The notes under the pieces are model-generated. The model saw only the letters and a program-made list of their open reading frames with translations, ran no database searches and had not been told where the DNA came from. This document shows, one piece after another, positions 8,008 to 16,926 of a stretch of DNA of 39,179 bases. This DNA comes from Bryobacterales bacterium. Lineage in GTDB: Bacteria > Acidobacteriota > Terriglobia > Bryobacterales > Bryobacteraceae. Both the position numbers and the translations under genes were made by a program. The stretch is taken from NCBI GenBank assembly GCA_003164035.1, contig PLRS01000130.1, positions 1 through 39,179 on the forward strand. The letters are read 5' to 3'. The stretch's first letter is position 1. The number at the start of each line of letters is the position of its first letter.

Positions 8008-8979
8008 TCAATACCGCCAAAGCCAGCGCGCTTTTTCGATCACCTTCGCCGTATTGGGCAGGAAAGCCTCTTCCAGCGTTGGGCTGAAAGGCACCGGGGT
8101 ATCGGGCGCCGTTACGCGCACGATGGGGGCGTCCAGGTACTCGAAGATGCTTTCGGTGATGCTGACGGCCAGTTCGCCGGCGATGCCGCCGGTGCGGGTA
8201 TCTTCGTGCAGCAGCAGCACCTTGGAGGTCTTTTTCACGCTGGCGAGCACGGTTTCCCGGTCGAGCGGCAGCAGGGTCCGCAAATCCACCACTTCTATGG
8301 ATGCGCCCTCCCGCGCCAGCTCGTCGGCGGCATCTAGAGCGGTCCACAGCATGGCGCCGTAGGTGACGATGGTCAGGTCGCGGCCCTCGCGAACCACTTT
8401 GGCTTTGCCGATCGGCACGGTGTATTCGCCCGCCGGCAGATCTTCCTTGATGCGCCGGTAGAGGCCCTTGTGCTCGAAGAAAATCACCGGATCGTTATCG
8501 CGCACGGCGGATTTGATCAGACCCTTGGCGTCGTAGGCCGTCGCCGGACACACCACTTTCAGACCGGGGGTCCGGACGAACCACATTTCCGGGTTCTGGG
8601 AATGGAACGGGCCGCCGTGAATGCCGCCGCCCGAAGGCGCGCGCACCACGATGGGCACCGGCGCGTTCCAGCGGTAGCGGCACTTGGCGGCGAAATTGAC
8701 GATCTGGTCGAAACCGCAGCTAATGAAATCGGCGAATTGCATTTCGGCCACCGGACGCAAACCCATCAGCCCGGCGCCGATGGCCGCGCCCACGATGCCC
8801 GATTCCGAAATGGGCGTATCCACCACGCGGCGCGCGCCGAAATGCTGGATGAAGCCGTCGGTCACCTTGAACGCACCGCCGTAAACGCCTACGTCCTCGC
8901 CGAGTACGAAGACGTTCGGGTCGCGCTCCATCTCCTCCCACAGCCCTTCGCGAATGGCTTCCAGGTAAGTGGTCGGCAT
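8008..8979 (-). CDS. 2-oxo acid dehydrogenase E1 component, beta subunit (pyruvate or branched-chain type)
   Basis: A 323-residue protein. The ATG at 8979 gives the standard start of the family (PTTYLEAIREGLWEEM) and lies four bases after the alpha stop, although the frame stays open further upstream. It has the GEDVGVYGGAFKVT segment, the ISESGIVGAAIG motif, the central RAPSGGGIHGGPFHSQ stretch and the C-terminal transketolase domain (VVDLRTLLPLD). With the alpha subunit it forms a TPP-dependent E1 heterotetramer that decarboxylates a 2-oxo acid and acylates lipoyl-E2 in the cytoplasm. Pyruvate versus branched-chain substrate cannot be settled from sequence, and no E2 or E3 gene is in the window. 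Its 3' end is duplicated at 6954-7265. Confidence 0.94.
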   Translation of the reverse strand: MPTTYLEAIREGLWEEMERDPNVFVLGEDVGVYGGAFKVTDGFIQHFGARRVVDTPISESGIVGAAIGAGLMGLRPVAEMQFADFISCGFDQIVNFAAKCRYRWNAPVPIVVRAPSGGGIHGGPFHSQNPEMWFVRTPGLKVVCPATAYDAKGLIKSAVRDNDPVIFFEHKGLYRRIKEDLPAGEYTVPIGKAKVVREGRDLTIVTYGAMLWTALDAADELAREGASIEVVDLRTLLPLDRETVLASVKKTSKVLLLHEDTRTGGIAGELAVSITESIFEYLDAPIVRVTAPDTPVPFSPTLEEAFLPNTAKVIEKARWLWRY

Positions 8980-8983
8980 GGCG

Positions 8984-10000
8984 CTAGGGCTGTTCGTACA
9001 CGTCGTCCAGCAACGTGGCGGGGTCGGGATAGGGGCTTTGTTCGGCCCAGGCCACGGCTTCGTCCACTTCCTGGCGGATGCGGGCATGGGTGGCATCGAG
9101 CGCTTCGCGGCCGGCCCAGCCGTTTTCGAGCATGCGGGCTTCGAGGAGCTGGATGGGGTCGCGCTTTTCCCATTGCTCGAACAGCTCGGGAGGCACGTAG
9201 TGGGCCGCATCGTGCGCCGAATGGCCGGTCATGCGAAAGGTCTTGCATTCCACCAGGTACGGTCCGAGGCCGGCGCGCGCGTGCGCCACCCCGCGGCCGG
9301 TGGCATCGTACACGGCGAGCGGGTCGTTGCCATCCACGATCTCGGCGGGCATGTTGTAAGCCGGACCGCGGTCGGCCACGTTGGCGCAGGCCATCTGCAG
9401 TTCGAGAGGCGTGGAGTAAGCGTACTGGTTATTGTTGCAAATAAACACCACCGGCAACTTCTGCACGGTGGCCAGGTTGACGCCTTCGTGCCAATCGCCG
9501 CGGCTGGTGGCGCCATCGCCGAAGTAGCAGAAGGCGACGCCGTCCTTGCCCTGATATTTCAGCGCCAAGGCCGCTCCCGCCGCTACAGGCACGGTCGCCG
9601 CCAGCGCGCTGATAATCGACACCACACGGAGGTGGATGTCGCCCATGTGCATGTTGCCGTCGCGGCCGCGGGTCAGCCCGTCCACCCGCCCCATGTACTG
9701 GGCGAAGACGCGGCCGAGCGGCACGCCGCGGATAAACAGCACGGCCATATCGCGGTGCGAGGGAAAGAGGACGTCGTCGGGCAGCGCGTGCAGCGCCGAG
9801 CCCACCGGAATGGCTTCCTGGCCGCGGCCGACATATACCCCGCCCACGACCTTTCCCTGGCGGTAGAGCTTGCGCTCGATGCGGTCTTCCGCCTCGCGCA
9901 TCAACGCCATGTAATAGTGGCAGCGGGCTGCCAGGGCGGCCAGTTTCTGGTCGTTCTCGCGGGTTTGCCGCACCGGACCGGCGGTGAGCAGCGCGCTCAT
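8984..10000 (-). CDS. 2-oxo acid dehydrogenase E1 component, alpha subunit (pyruvate or branched-chain type)
   Basis: A 338-residue protein. The TPP/Mg motif is clear: GDGATSRGDWHEG followed by CNNNQYAYS. The phosphorylation-loop region reads KTFRMTGHSAHD. An in-frame ATG at 10030 also exists. The ATG at 10000 is chosen because GAGGAG lies seven to eight bases before it and a strong promoter would start transcripts near 10028, downstream of the earlier ATG. It is the first gene of an alpha-beta operon with a four-base gap. Related enzymes use pyruvate, branched-chain 2-oxo acids or acetoin; the choice is open. Confidence 0.93.
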   Translation of the reverse strand: MSALLTAGPVRQTRENDQKLAALAARCHYYMALMREAEDRIERKLYRQGKVVGGVYVGRGQEAIPVGSALHALPDDVLFPSHRDMAVLFIRGVPLGRVFAQYMGRVDGLTRGRDGNMHMGDIHLRVVSIISALAATVPVAAGAALALKYQGKDGVAFCYFGDGATSRGDWHEGVNLATVQKLPVVFICNNNQYAYSTPLELQMACANVADRGPAYNMPAEIVDGNDPLAVYDATGRGVAHARAGLGPYLVECKTFRMTGHSAHDAAHYVPPELFEQWEKRDPIQLLEARMLENGWAGREALDATHARIRQEVDEAVAWAEQSPYPDPATLLDDVYEQP

Positions 10001-10034
10001 CGGGGGCTCCTCATAGGTCTCTGAATGCACTGGT

Positions 10035-10063
10035 AGTATAACGCGATTGATGGTAGGTGTCAG
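10035..10063 (-). promoter_or_regulatory. Sigma-70 promoter of the E1 alpha-beta operon
   Basis: On the minus strand, CTGACA (10063-10058) and TATACT (10040-10035) are separated by exactly 17 bases. Each hexamer matches consensus at five of six positions. The predicted start near 10028 leaves a leader of about 28 bases carrying the GAGGAG ribosome-binding site of the gene starting at 10000. Confidence 0.75.
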
Positions 10064-10074
10064 CTTTGGGTCCC

Positions 10075-10133
10075 GGCAACCGCTCCCTGGGAAGCTGTGA
10101 AAAAATCACAAATCGCAGGCGGAACCGCCTGCG
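10075..10133. repeat. Two palindromic-repeat fragments between divergent operons
   Basis: Bases 10075-10090 match one end of the long inverted repeat at 31744-31809. Bases 10114-10133 form a perfect hairpin with 9-base arms and a two-base AA loop. The right side continues into GCGCCACC, the reverse of the GGTGGCGCAGGC start seen at the end of holA. Both look like members of dispersed intergenic repeat families. Confidence 0.7.
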
Positions 10134-10238
10134 CCACCAAAGCAGGTGCATCGTTTTCAAATGCACAAACCTCGAGCGGACAGGTTCCAGCCCCTTTCCC
10201 CGCGCCAGCCAGTCCCCGGAACGCATATAATCGAAGGC

Positions 10239-12821
10239 ATGTTGCGAGGGCGTGCGGAGGGGTTGCCGCGGATGCTATGGATGTTGGCGCTGGTTCCACT
10301 GCTGGCTGCCTCGGGCGATGGCCTGCCACCTCCGGCTAAAACCAAAGTCGACTTCGCCCGCGATGTCGCCCCGCTATTCGAAAAGCGCTGCTCCGCGTGC
10401 CACGGGCCGGGCCAGCAGATGAGCGGCTTGCGCCTGGATAAAAAGGATGCCGCGCTGAAGGGTGGCCGCTCGGGCCGCGCGATCGTTCCGCACGATAGCG
10501 CCGGGAGCCGGCTCATCCGGCTGGTCGCCGGCACGGATGCGGAAAAGAAGGTGATGCCGCCGGCCGGCGATCGCCTGACCGCGGCCGAGGTCGGCATCCT
10601 GCGGGCATGGATCGACCAAGGTGCGGAATGGCCGGAAGGCGTAAACGTCGCCGCGCGGGCGTCGCATTGGTCGTTTCAGAAAATCGCCCGTCCCACTCCG
10701 CCGGTGGTCCGCAACCCGGGCTGGGCGCGGAATGCGATCGACGATTTCGTGCTGGCGAAATTGGAATCCGAAGCAATCGCGCCGTCGCCGGAGGCGGGCA
10801 AACGCCAGCTCATCCGGCGCCTCAGCCTGGACCTGACCGGTCTGCCGCCTACGCCCGAGGAGGTGCGCGATTTCCTGGCCGACGCCCACCCGGATGCCTA
10901 CGATCGGCTGGTGGACCGGCTGCTCGCCTCGCCGCATTATGGCGAGAAGTGGGGCCGGTACTGGCTCGACCTGGCGCGCTACGCCGATAGCGACGGCTAT
11001 GAAAAGGACCGCACGCGGCCTTGGGCCTGGCGCTACCGGCAGTGGGTGATCGAAGCGTTCAACTGCGATCTGCCGTTCGACGAGTTCACCATCGAGCAGC
11101 TTGCCGGAGATTTGCTGCCGCACCGAAATCAGGACATGCTGGTGGCCACCGGCTTCAACCGCAATACGCTGACGAACCGCGAAGGCGGCACCGATCCCGA
11201 GCAGTTCCGCGACGAGCAGGTGCTGGACCGCGCGGCCACCCTGGGGACCGTCTGGCTGGGGCTCACCGTGGGGTGCGCCCAGTGCCACGATCACAAGTAC
11301 GACCCGATCGCTCAAAAGGAGTTCTACCAGCTTGCCGCCTTCTTCAATACCGAGGACGAGGCGGACGTGCCGGCGCCGCTGGCGGGCGAAGTGGGGCCGT
11401 GGATGGCCGCGCGCCCGGAGTACCAGCGCAAACGCCGGGAGCTGCTGGAGCAGTATAAAATCCCGGAGGCGCAGGCGGATTGGGAAAACAAGCTGCGATA
11501 CGCGGTCGCGCACAAAGGCGAGCACGAAGACTGGGATTTCGCCTACGGTGAATTCACGCACACCGTGGACAACGCCGCGAAGGTGTTGTCGCTCGATCCC
11601 GCCGCGCGCAGCGAAGTGCAGCAACTGGCGGTGACCGACGCCTTTCTGTCCTCGTGCGGCAATCTGTTTCCCAAGGAATATTGCGCCAGCCTGAAACTCG
11701 GTGAACTGCGCGGGAAGCTCGCCGATTTGCGCGCTGCGGCGCCGGAGATCAGCTACGCTCCGGTGCTGCTCGAGAGCGACACCCCGCGCAAGACCTACGT
11801 TCACATCAAAGGCGACTGGCGAGAGCACGGCGCCGAAGTGGAGCCTAACACGCTGGCGGTGCTGCCGCCGCTCGGCGTGTCGCCCGAACCGGCCCGGTTG
11901 AGGCTGGCGCGATGGCTGGTTTCGCCCGATAATCCGCTGACGGCGCGGGTAGCCGTGAATCGCATCTGGCAGGAATTGTTCGGGCGCGGAATCGTGCGAA
12001 CGTCGGAGGATTTCGGCGCTCAGGGGGACCTGCCCACCCATCCGGAGCTGCTCGATTGGCTGGCCGGCGAATTCATGGAGCGGGGCTGGAGCACGAAACA
12101 ACTGGTGCGGCTGATGGTGACCTCGGCCACGTACCGGCAATCGTCGAACGCGCGGCCGGAGCTGGAGGCGCGCGACCCGGACAACGCGCTGCTGGCCCGG
12201 CAGGCGCGGCTACGGTTGCCGGCGGAGCTGATCCGCGACGAGGCGCTGGCGGCTGCCGGGCTGCTCGATCTTCGCATCGGCGGCCGCAGCGTGAAGCCGC
12301 CGCAGCCAAAAGGCGTGGCCGAGCTTTCCTACGCCGGCTCGGTGAAATGGGTGGAGAGCGCCGGACCGGACCGCTATCGCCGCGGCCTGTACATTCATTT
12401 TCAGCGGACTTCGCCTTACCCGCAGCTCATGAATTTCGATGCGCCCAGCGCCGACCTTTCCTGCACCCGCCGCGAGCGCACCGATACGCCGCTGCAGGCC
12501 CTGAACCTGATGAACGACACGGTATTCTTCGAAGCGGCGCAAGGGATGGCGCTGCGGGTGATGCGGGAGGGCGGCCCAAGCTTCAGCGACCGGCTCGACT
12601 ACGCGTACCTGGTGACGCTGGGGCGCGAACCGAACGATCGGGAGCGCGCGCGGATGGAGCGGTATTTCTCCCAAACGCGAAACCATCTGGCCGGGGACGC
12701 GCAGGCGGTCGCGGACTTGTTTGGGAACCAGGTGGAAGGCGTGGCGCAGCTCGACGCGGCGGCCTGGGTGGAATTGAGCCGCGTGATGCTCAACCTGGAC
12801 GAGTTCATTACGAGGGAATAA
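10239..12821 (+). CDS. Planctomycete-type cytochrome c / DUF1549 / DUF1553 secreted protein
   Basis: About 860 residues. The start is uncertain: the ATG at 10239 gives a positively charged n-region (MLRGRAEGLPR) before the hydrophobic LWMLALVPLLAA, a good signal peptide. The ATG at 10272 has a better GGAGGGG site but lacks the charged part. After the signal comes a PSD1-type cytochrome c domain with heme motif CSACH, then DUF1549 (RLSLDLTGLPPTPEEV, LARYADSDGYEKD, and a second CxxCH in CAQCHDHKYDP). The C-terminal DUF1553 includes NRIWQELFGRGIVRT and RRERTDTPLQALNLMND. The family is abundant in Planctomycetes and Solibacter-like Acidobacteria, and its biochemical role is not established. The DUF1501 gene follows after two bases, the usual pairing. 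Confidence 0.92.
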   Translation: MLRGRAEGLPRMLWMLALVPLLAASGDGLPPPAKTKVDFARDVAPLFEKRCSACHGPGQQMSGLRLDKKDAALKGGRSGRAIVPHDSAGSRLIRLVAGTDAEKKVMPPAGDRLTAAEVGILRAWIDQGAEWPEGVNVAARASHWSFQKIARPTPPVVRNPGWARNAIDDFVLAKLESEAIAPSPEAGKRQLIRRLSLDLTGLPPTPEEVRDFLADAHPDAYDRLVDRLLASPHYGEKWGRYWLDLARYADSDGYEKDRTRPWAWRYRQWVIEAFNCDLPFDEFTIEQLAGDLLPHRNQDMLVATGFNRNTLTNREGGTDPEQFRDEQVLDRAATLGTVWLGLTVGCAQCHDHKYDPIAQKEFYQLAAFFNTEDEADVPAPLAGEVGPWMAARPEYQRKRRELLEQYKIPEAQADWENKLRYAVAHKGEHEDWDFAYGEFTHTVDNAAKVLSLDPAARSEVQQLAVTDAFLSSCGNLFPKEYCASLKLGELRGKLADLRAAAPEISYAPVLLESDTPRKTYVHIKGDWREHGAEVEPNTLAVLPPLGVSPEPARLRLARWLVSPDNPLTARVAVNRIWQELFGRGIVRTSEDFGAQGDLPTHPELLDWLAGEFMERGWSTKQLVRLMVTSATYRQSSNARPELEARDPDNALLARQARLRLPAELIRDEALAAAGLLDLRIGGRSVKPPQPKGVAELSYAGSVKWVESAGPDRYRRGLYIHFQRTSPYPQLMNFDAPSADLSCTRRERTDTPLQALNLMNDTVFFEAAQGMALRVMREGGPSFSDRLDYAYLVTLGREPNDRERARMERYFSQTRNHLAGDAQAVADLFGNQVEGVAQLDAAAWVELSRVMLNLDEFITRE

Positions 12822-12823
12822 CC

Positions 12824-14251
12824 ATGGACCGCGAAGAGTTCCGCAAGATCCAGACCCGCCGCAGCTTCTTTGAACAGTGCGCGGGCGGCATAGGCATTGC
12901 CGCGCTGGCCGAGCTCATGGAAAAGGAAGGCCGCGCCGCCGAAGTGAATCCGCTGGCGCCGCGCAAGCCGCATTTTCCGGCCAAGGCCAAGAACGTGATC
13001 TTCATGTTCATGGAAGGCGGACCGAGCCAGCTCGACCTGTTCGATCCCAAGCCCGGCCTGGAGAAATGGAACGGCAAGCCGCTGCCGCCGGAGTTGACCA
13101 GGGATTTGCGCCTGGCCTTCACCAAGCCGAACGCCGCCGTGCTGGCCAGCCCGCGCACTTTTCAGCCGTACGGCCAAAGCGGCATGGAATTGTCCGATTA
13201 CATTCCGCACATCGGGTCCTGCGCCGACGATTTGTGCCTGGTGCGCTCGATGTACACCGACGCCTTCAATCACCATCCGGGGCAACTGCTGCTGTTCGGC
13301 GGCAGCATTCAGGTGGGGCGGCCGACCATGGGCGCGTGGGTGCTCTACGGCCTCGGAAGCGAATCACAGAATCTGCCCGGCTTCGTGGTGCTCGGCTCGG
13401 GGGTGGGAACCAGCGCGGGCACGGCCAACTGGTCCAGCGGATTTCTGCCTTCGACCTATGAGGGGGTGGTCTTCCGCAGCTCCGGCGACCCGGTGCTGTA
13501 CCTGTCGAACCCCGCCGGCGTCACCACCGGCATGCAGCGCGCCAGTCTGGACACGCTGAAGGACCTGAACGAAGAACACCTGGCGCAAACCGGCGACGTG
13601 GAGATCGCATCTCGCATCGCCTCCTACGAGCTGGGGTTTCGCATGCAAGCCGCGGCACCGGATCTGCTCGACTTTTCCAAGGAATCGCCCGAGACGCTCG
13701 CCATGTACGGCATAAAGGAGCAGCCCGGTTCGCAGTTCGCCGTGAACTGCCTGCTGGCGCGCCGCATGGTGGAGCGGGGCGTCCGGTTCGTCATGCTGAC
13801 GCACGCCAGTTGGGACGATCACACCGACCTGAATCGCAAGCTCAAGAAGAACTGCGATCTGGCCGACCAGCCCACCGCGGCCTTGATCCGCGACCTGAAG
13901 CAGCGCGGCCTGCTGGAGAACACGCTGGTGGTGTGGGGCGGCGAATTCGGGCGCACGCCGATGGTCGAAATTCGCGATCCGCGCGACGTCAACAACGCCG
14001 GCCGCGATCACCACCCCATAGCCTACAGCCTGTTCCTGGCCGGCGGCGGCATCAAGGGCGGGCAGGTGATCGGCAAGACGGACGACCTCTGCATGAACAT
14101 CGTGGAAGACAAGGTTCACGTCCATGACCTGCAGGCCACCATCCTTCACTGCCTGGGCCTGGAGCACACGCGCCTGACCTATCGCCACATGGGACGGGAT
14201 TTCCGGCTGACGGACGTCAGCGGGCAGGTGGTGGAGAAGATGTTGGCGTAG
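12824..14251 (+). CDS. DUF1501 protein with Tat-type leader (sulfatase/alkaline phosphatase-like fold)
   Basis: A 475-residue protein. The N-terminus carries a twin-arginine motif (TRRSFFEQ) followed by a short apolar stretch, suggesting Tat export with its partner. Family signatures are FMFMEGGPSQLDLFDPKP, the FNHHPGQ region, WGGEFGRTP and the RDHHP motif near the end. These contain the His/Asp residues that bind metal in the alkaline phosphatase superfamily. DUF1501 proteins are almost always encoded next to DUF1549/DUF1553 proteins, as here. The substrate is unknown. Two-base spacing and a shared strand indicate one transcript. Confidence 0.92.
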   Translation: MDREEFRKIQTRRSFFEQCAGGIGIAALAELMEKEGRAAEVNPLAPRKPHFPAKAKNVIFMFMEGGPSQLDLFDPKPGLEKWNGKPLPPELTRDLRLAFTKPNAAVLASPRTFQPYGQSGMELSDYIPHIGSCADDLCLVRSMYTDAFNHHPGQLLLFGGSIQVGRPTMGAWVLYGLGSESQNLPGFVVLGSGVGTSAGTANWSSGFLPSTYEGVVFRSSGDPVLYLSNPAGVTTGMQRASLDTLKDLNEEHLAQTGDVEIASRIASYELGFRMQAAAPDLLDFSKESPETLAMYGIKEQPGSQFAVNCLLARRMVERGVRFVMLTHASWDDHTDLNRKLKKNCDLADQPTAALIRDLKQRGLLENTLVVWGGEFGRTPMVEIRDPRDVNNAGRDHHPIAYSLFLAGGGIKGGQVIGKTDDLCMNIVEDKVHVHDLQATILHCLGLEHTRLTYRHMGRDFRLTDVSGQVVEKMLA

Positions 14252-14318
14252 CCAGTCCGCGGCACGTTGGCGAACCTATGAAGCTGTGTGCTCAGTGCTC
14301 GCGTATGACGTATTTGGT

Positions 14319-14391
14319 GGGACAGGCCTCCCGGCCTGTCGTAGCCGCAGAGCGGCTCTTCCAGCCAGCGACAGGCCAGGAGGCCTGTCCC
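14319..14391. repeat. Inverted repeat between convergent genes
   Basis: Arms at 14319-14341 and 14369-14391 are 23 bases with one mismatch. The loop contains a second small hairpin (AGCCGC/GCGGCT, 14343-14357). The left arm is preceded by GGT, giving GGTGGGACAGGC, similar to the GGTGGCGCAGGC repeat family elsewhere. It sits between two convergent transcription units and could act as a bidirectional terminator or be a REP-like element. Confidence 0.8.
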
Positions 14392-14416
14392 GCTCGGTAG
14401 TCGCGCCTTCCGCGAG

Positions 14417-14620
14417 CTACCTCTCTACCTTCCCCGGCCGCATCCGCAGCAGCGCGTCATCGCCCGCCGGAGAGGGATGCATCGGAGTGGGAGGGCCGCC
14501 GCCGCGGAATCTGTCGATCGCTTCGATAATCTCCTCCGCCATCGGGCGGGGTTTGAAGACCAGGAGCGTGACGCCGGCGGCGAGAACGAAAACCCAGACG
14601 CTGGCGTCGATGTGCCCCAT
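14417..14620 (-). CDS. Small single-pass membrane protein, unknown function
   Basis: A 67-residue protein starting at 14620 behind AGGAGG four to five bases before the ATG. Residues about 8-22 (VWVFVLAAGVTLLVF) form one transmembrane segment. A short helix (RPMAEEIIEAIDRF) and a Gly/Pro-rich, basic C-terminus follow. It begins eight bases after the stop of the Gfo/Idh oxidoreductase gene and is probably co-transcribed. The shape is vaguely like a TatA subunit, but I see no convincing TatA motif, so no function is assigned. Confidence 0.6.
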   Translation of the reverse strand: MGHIDASVWVFVLAAGVTLLVFKPRPMAEEIIEAIDRFRGGGPPTPMHPSPAGDDALLRMRPGKVER

Positions 14621-14628
14621 ACCCCCTC

Positions 14629-16041
14629 CTACTCCGTTTTTCTGACGCTCTCCGCGCCGGTCCCCATCTTCTCCATTTCGCTGAAGTACACCTTGCGGCC
14701 CTCGTCCATGGCGAGGTTCGACAGGATCACGGCCACCGAATCGGCCAGACCTTTTTCCAGGTCGGCGCGCGGGTGCTTGCCGGTGCGGCAGCTCTCGAAG
14801 AAGCCCTCCAGCTCCACGTCCACCGGGTTGCGGTTTTCTTCCTGTTCGAACACGCCTTTGGAGTACAGCCAGCGGCGGGCGAATTTGACTTCGCGATCGA
14901 GGAAGCTCTCCTTGCCGGTCATCTGCAAATCGCCGGTCATGATGGGGTAGGGCCCGTTGGCACCGCCGGTGGCGACCATGGTCGCGCCGGCATCGAAGGG
15001 CGTAGTCTTCTTGGCGGCCGGGGTCACCGTAGTGGTCTTGGGAGGCTCGCGGTACCACCAGGCAACCGGCAGGTGGACATCGTCGCCGACGGTAATTTGG
15101 ACCGTGCCCTCGGTGCCCATGATGATCTCGCCCATTTCCGGCCGCTGCCCATTGAAATAGGGCAGAAACTGGTTGGTGCTGATGGACGAATACGTCATCT
15201 TCCGCCCGTTCGGGTAGCGGTAGATCAACTGGATGTTGTCGTACACGTCGCGGCCGTCCTTCAATGTGTCCAGGCTGCCCAGGCCCATCACGAACTCGGG
15301 CGAGGAGCCGAACATCCAGTCGGAAACATCCACCTGGTGGGAAGTCAGCTCGGCCGTCAAGCCGCCGGAAAACTGCCGGTAGAGGCGCCAGTTCTCGATA
15401 TTGGAAGGGCCGCCCGGCTTCATGGTCCACAGCGAGCTGGGCTTGTTGATCATGTTGCGGTGCCACTGCGCGTGGATATGGTGTACGTTGCCCAGCACAC
15501 CCGCGTCCACCATGTTCTTCACAGTCTGATAGAAGGTGCTGTAGCGGCGCTGCAAACCGGTCTGGAGAATCTGCTTGGGCCGATCATTGGCCAGGGCGCG
15601 CAGGCTGTGCACCTCGTCCGGCTTGAATACCAGGCACTTTTCGCAGAACACGTGGCGGCCGCTGAGCAGCACGTCGCGGGTGATGGGGTAATGGGCGAAG
15701 AGCGGGGTGATGACGAATACCGCGTCGATGTCCTTGCGGTCCAGCAGCTCGTGATAGTCCTTGTAAGTCTGCGGATTGTTGCCGATGGTTTGCACGCCGC
15801 GATCGAGCGCCACCTGGCGGATGTCGCAAAGGGCGACGCAACGGCCGCTATCGATATTCTTCAGGTGCTTGAGGAGATAACTGCCACGGCTGCCAGTGCC
15901 GATCATCCCATATTGCACCTGGCTGTTGGCGGCTTTGACCTTCTGAATGGCCGGCGCGCCTTCGATAACGGCGGCCACCGCCGTAACCGCTCCCGCGGCC
16001 TTCAATAAATCGCGTCGAGAAAGGTCGTTTTCCTGCGCCAT
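14629..16041 (-). CDS. Gfo/Idh/MocA family oxidoreductase with Tat signal
   Basis: A 470-residue protein with a twin-arginine leader (SRRDLLKAAGAVTAVAA). The Rossmann start is YGMIGTGSRGSYLLKHL, and a nucleotide-binding middle reads CDIRQVAL. The family Lys motif reads CEKC instead of the common EKP, so the catalytic Lys is kept but Pro is replaced. The C-terminal Gfo/Idh substrate domain includes the QWHRN segment and SGGLTAELTSHQVDV. Family members oxidise or rearrange sugars and sugar derivatives with tightly bound NAD(P). The Tat leader implies periplasmic action after cofactor loading. The substrate is unknown. A likely promoter lies just upstream, and a small membrane protein gene follows. 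Confidence 0.9.
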   Translation of the reverse strand: MAQENDLSRRDLLKAAGAVTAVAAVIEGAPAIQKVKAANSQVQYGMIGTGSRGSYLLKHLKNIDSGRCVALCDIRQVALDRGVQTIGNNPQTYKDYHELLDRKDIDAVFVITPLFAHYPITRDVLLSGRHVFCEKCLVFKPDEVHSLRALANDRPKQILQTGLQRRYSTFYQTVKNMVDAGVLGNVHHIHAQWHRNMINKPSSLWTMKPGGPSNIENWRLYRQFSGGLTAELTSHQVDVSDWMFGSSPEFVMGLGSLDTLKDGRDVYDNIQLIYRYPNGRKMTYSSISTNQFLPYFNGQRPEMGEIIMGTEGTVQITVGDDVHLPVAWWYREPPKTTTVTPAAKKTTPFDAGATMVATGGANGPYPIMTGDLQMTGKESFLDREVKFARRWLYSKGVFEQEENRNPVDVELEGFFESCRTGKHPRADLEKGLADSVAVILSNLAMDEGRKVYFSEMEKMGTGAESVRKTE

Positions 16042-16926
16042 GGAGGCACCTCAAATGTTGGAATTTGCTCCGATTGTAGCATGGCCGATTGGGAGGCTTG
16101 TTCAGCGGCATTCGGCAGCTCCTGGTCTTGGCCGATCGCGAAAGTCTTCTCCAATTTGATCTGTAGCATGGGAGCCAGGGGCTGCAGGGCGGGAGAGATC
16201 GCAAGTGGTTGCGGGGCTTGGGAAGATTTCCTTGCCGCGGCTGTGAATGGTCCATGGCGGCTTCGCCACAGCGGGGCATGAAAAATCCCTCTCGCCCGCG
16301 GGCCAAGGGTCGGCCGCTGGGTTTATAAAGCCAAAGGCGATGGCGGCCGCCTTCTTGCCCCATCGCATGATGGACAGATCATGGGGCCGAGTTTATCAAG
16401 TCCCGCCATATAGGTTCCGGCGCCGGCTCGCTGCGCCTGATCGCGATGCCTTGTTCCTGTCGCACAAGTATTTTCATGCGCTCGTTGTCATCTTCACGGC
16501 TAAATGGCACCTTTTCTTCACGCTATTCGGCACTCCTCCCGCGAGCATGGCTTGGGTCGTCGTCCCGGACTTCCTGCCGGCCCTGGGGCCAGATCATAGC
16601 GCAACATAAAGGACGTTATCCTATGCCACACCAGGACGTGGCCGGCGGTAATATGGAAGCCAATGCGGGGCTTGCGCCGACGCGGGTTGTTTCAGCTTTC
16701 TGAAGGCATAGGGTAACAGCCGGTGGTCGCGGTGCTTTCTGGGAAGGGCGCGCCGGGCCGACGACATCGTGCCGTAAACGGCCCTGGCCTTACAGCGACG
16801 GCGAGGCTATGTGCCCGAATGCCAGTACGAAAAAAAAGCAGAGGGGACAGACCTCGCAAAACACGCGACACGACGCCATATTATCCGTTACGCTGAAAAG
16901 GGGAACAGGCCCGAAAGGAAAATCCC
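16042..16926. other. Gene-poor stretch of about 885 bases
   Basis: Beyond the promoter at its left edge I see no convincing gene. Short open frames on both strands have unlikely compositions and no start signals. One minus-strand frame (about 16515-16370) has a plausible residue mix and ends at a TGA, but it is preceded by a stop and matches nothing I recognise. A run of A residues lies near 16830. The stretch may be decayed sequence separating the Gfo/Idh operon from the antitoxin gene. Confidence 0.5.
16073..16081 (-). promoter_or_regulatory. Extended -10 promoter element of the Gfo/Idh gene
   Basis: The minus strand reads TGCTACAAT (16081-16073), an extended -10 with TACAAT matching consensus at five of six positions. 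No good -35 hexamer is at 16-18 bases. The start would fall near 16066, 25 bases before the ATG. Confidence 0.45.

Noticed and set aside
8008-9210. An E1 beta start upstream of 8979
   Set aside because: The extra residues are Ser/Pro/Arg-rich, lie inside the alpha gene and have no similarity to the family; the ATG at 8979 gives the standard N-terminus.
10374-12140. A 588-codon minus-strand open frame
   Set aside because: It is antisense to the DUF1549/DUF1553 gene, with Arg/Gly/His-rich composition and no motif.
16247-16609. A 120-codon plus-strand frame in the gene-poor region
   Set aside because: It has no ribosome-binding site, no family pattern and irregular composition; not supported as a gene.
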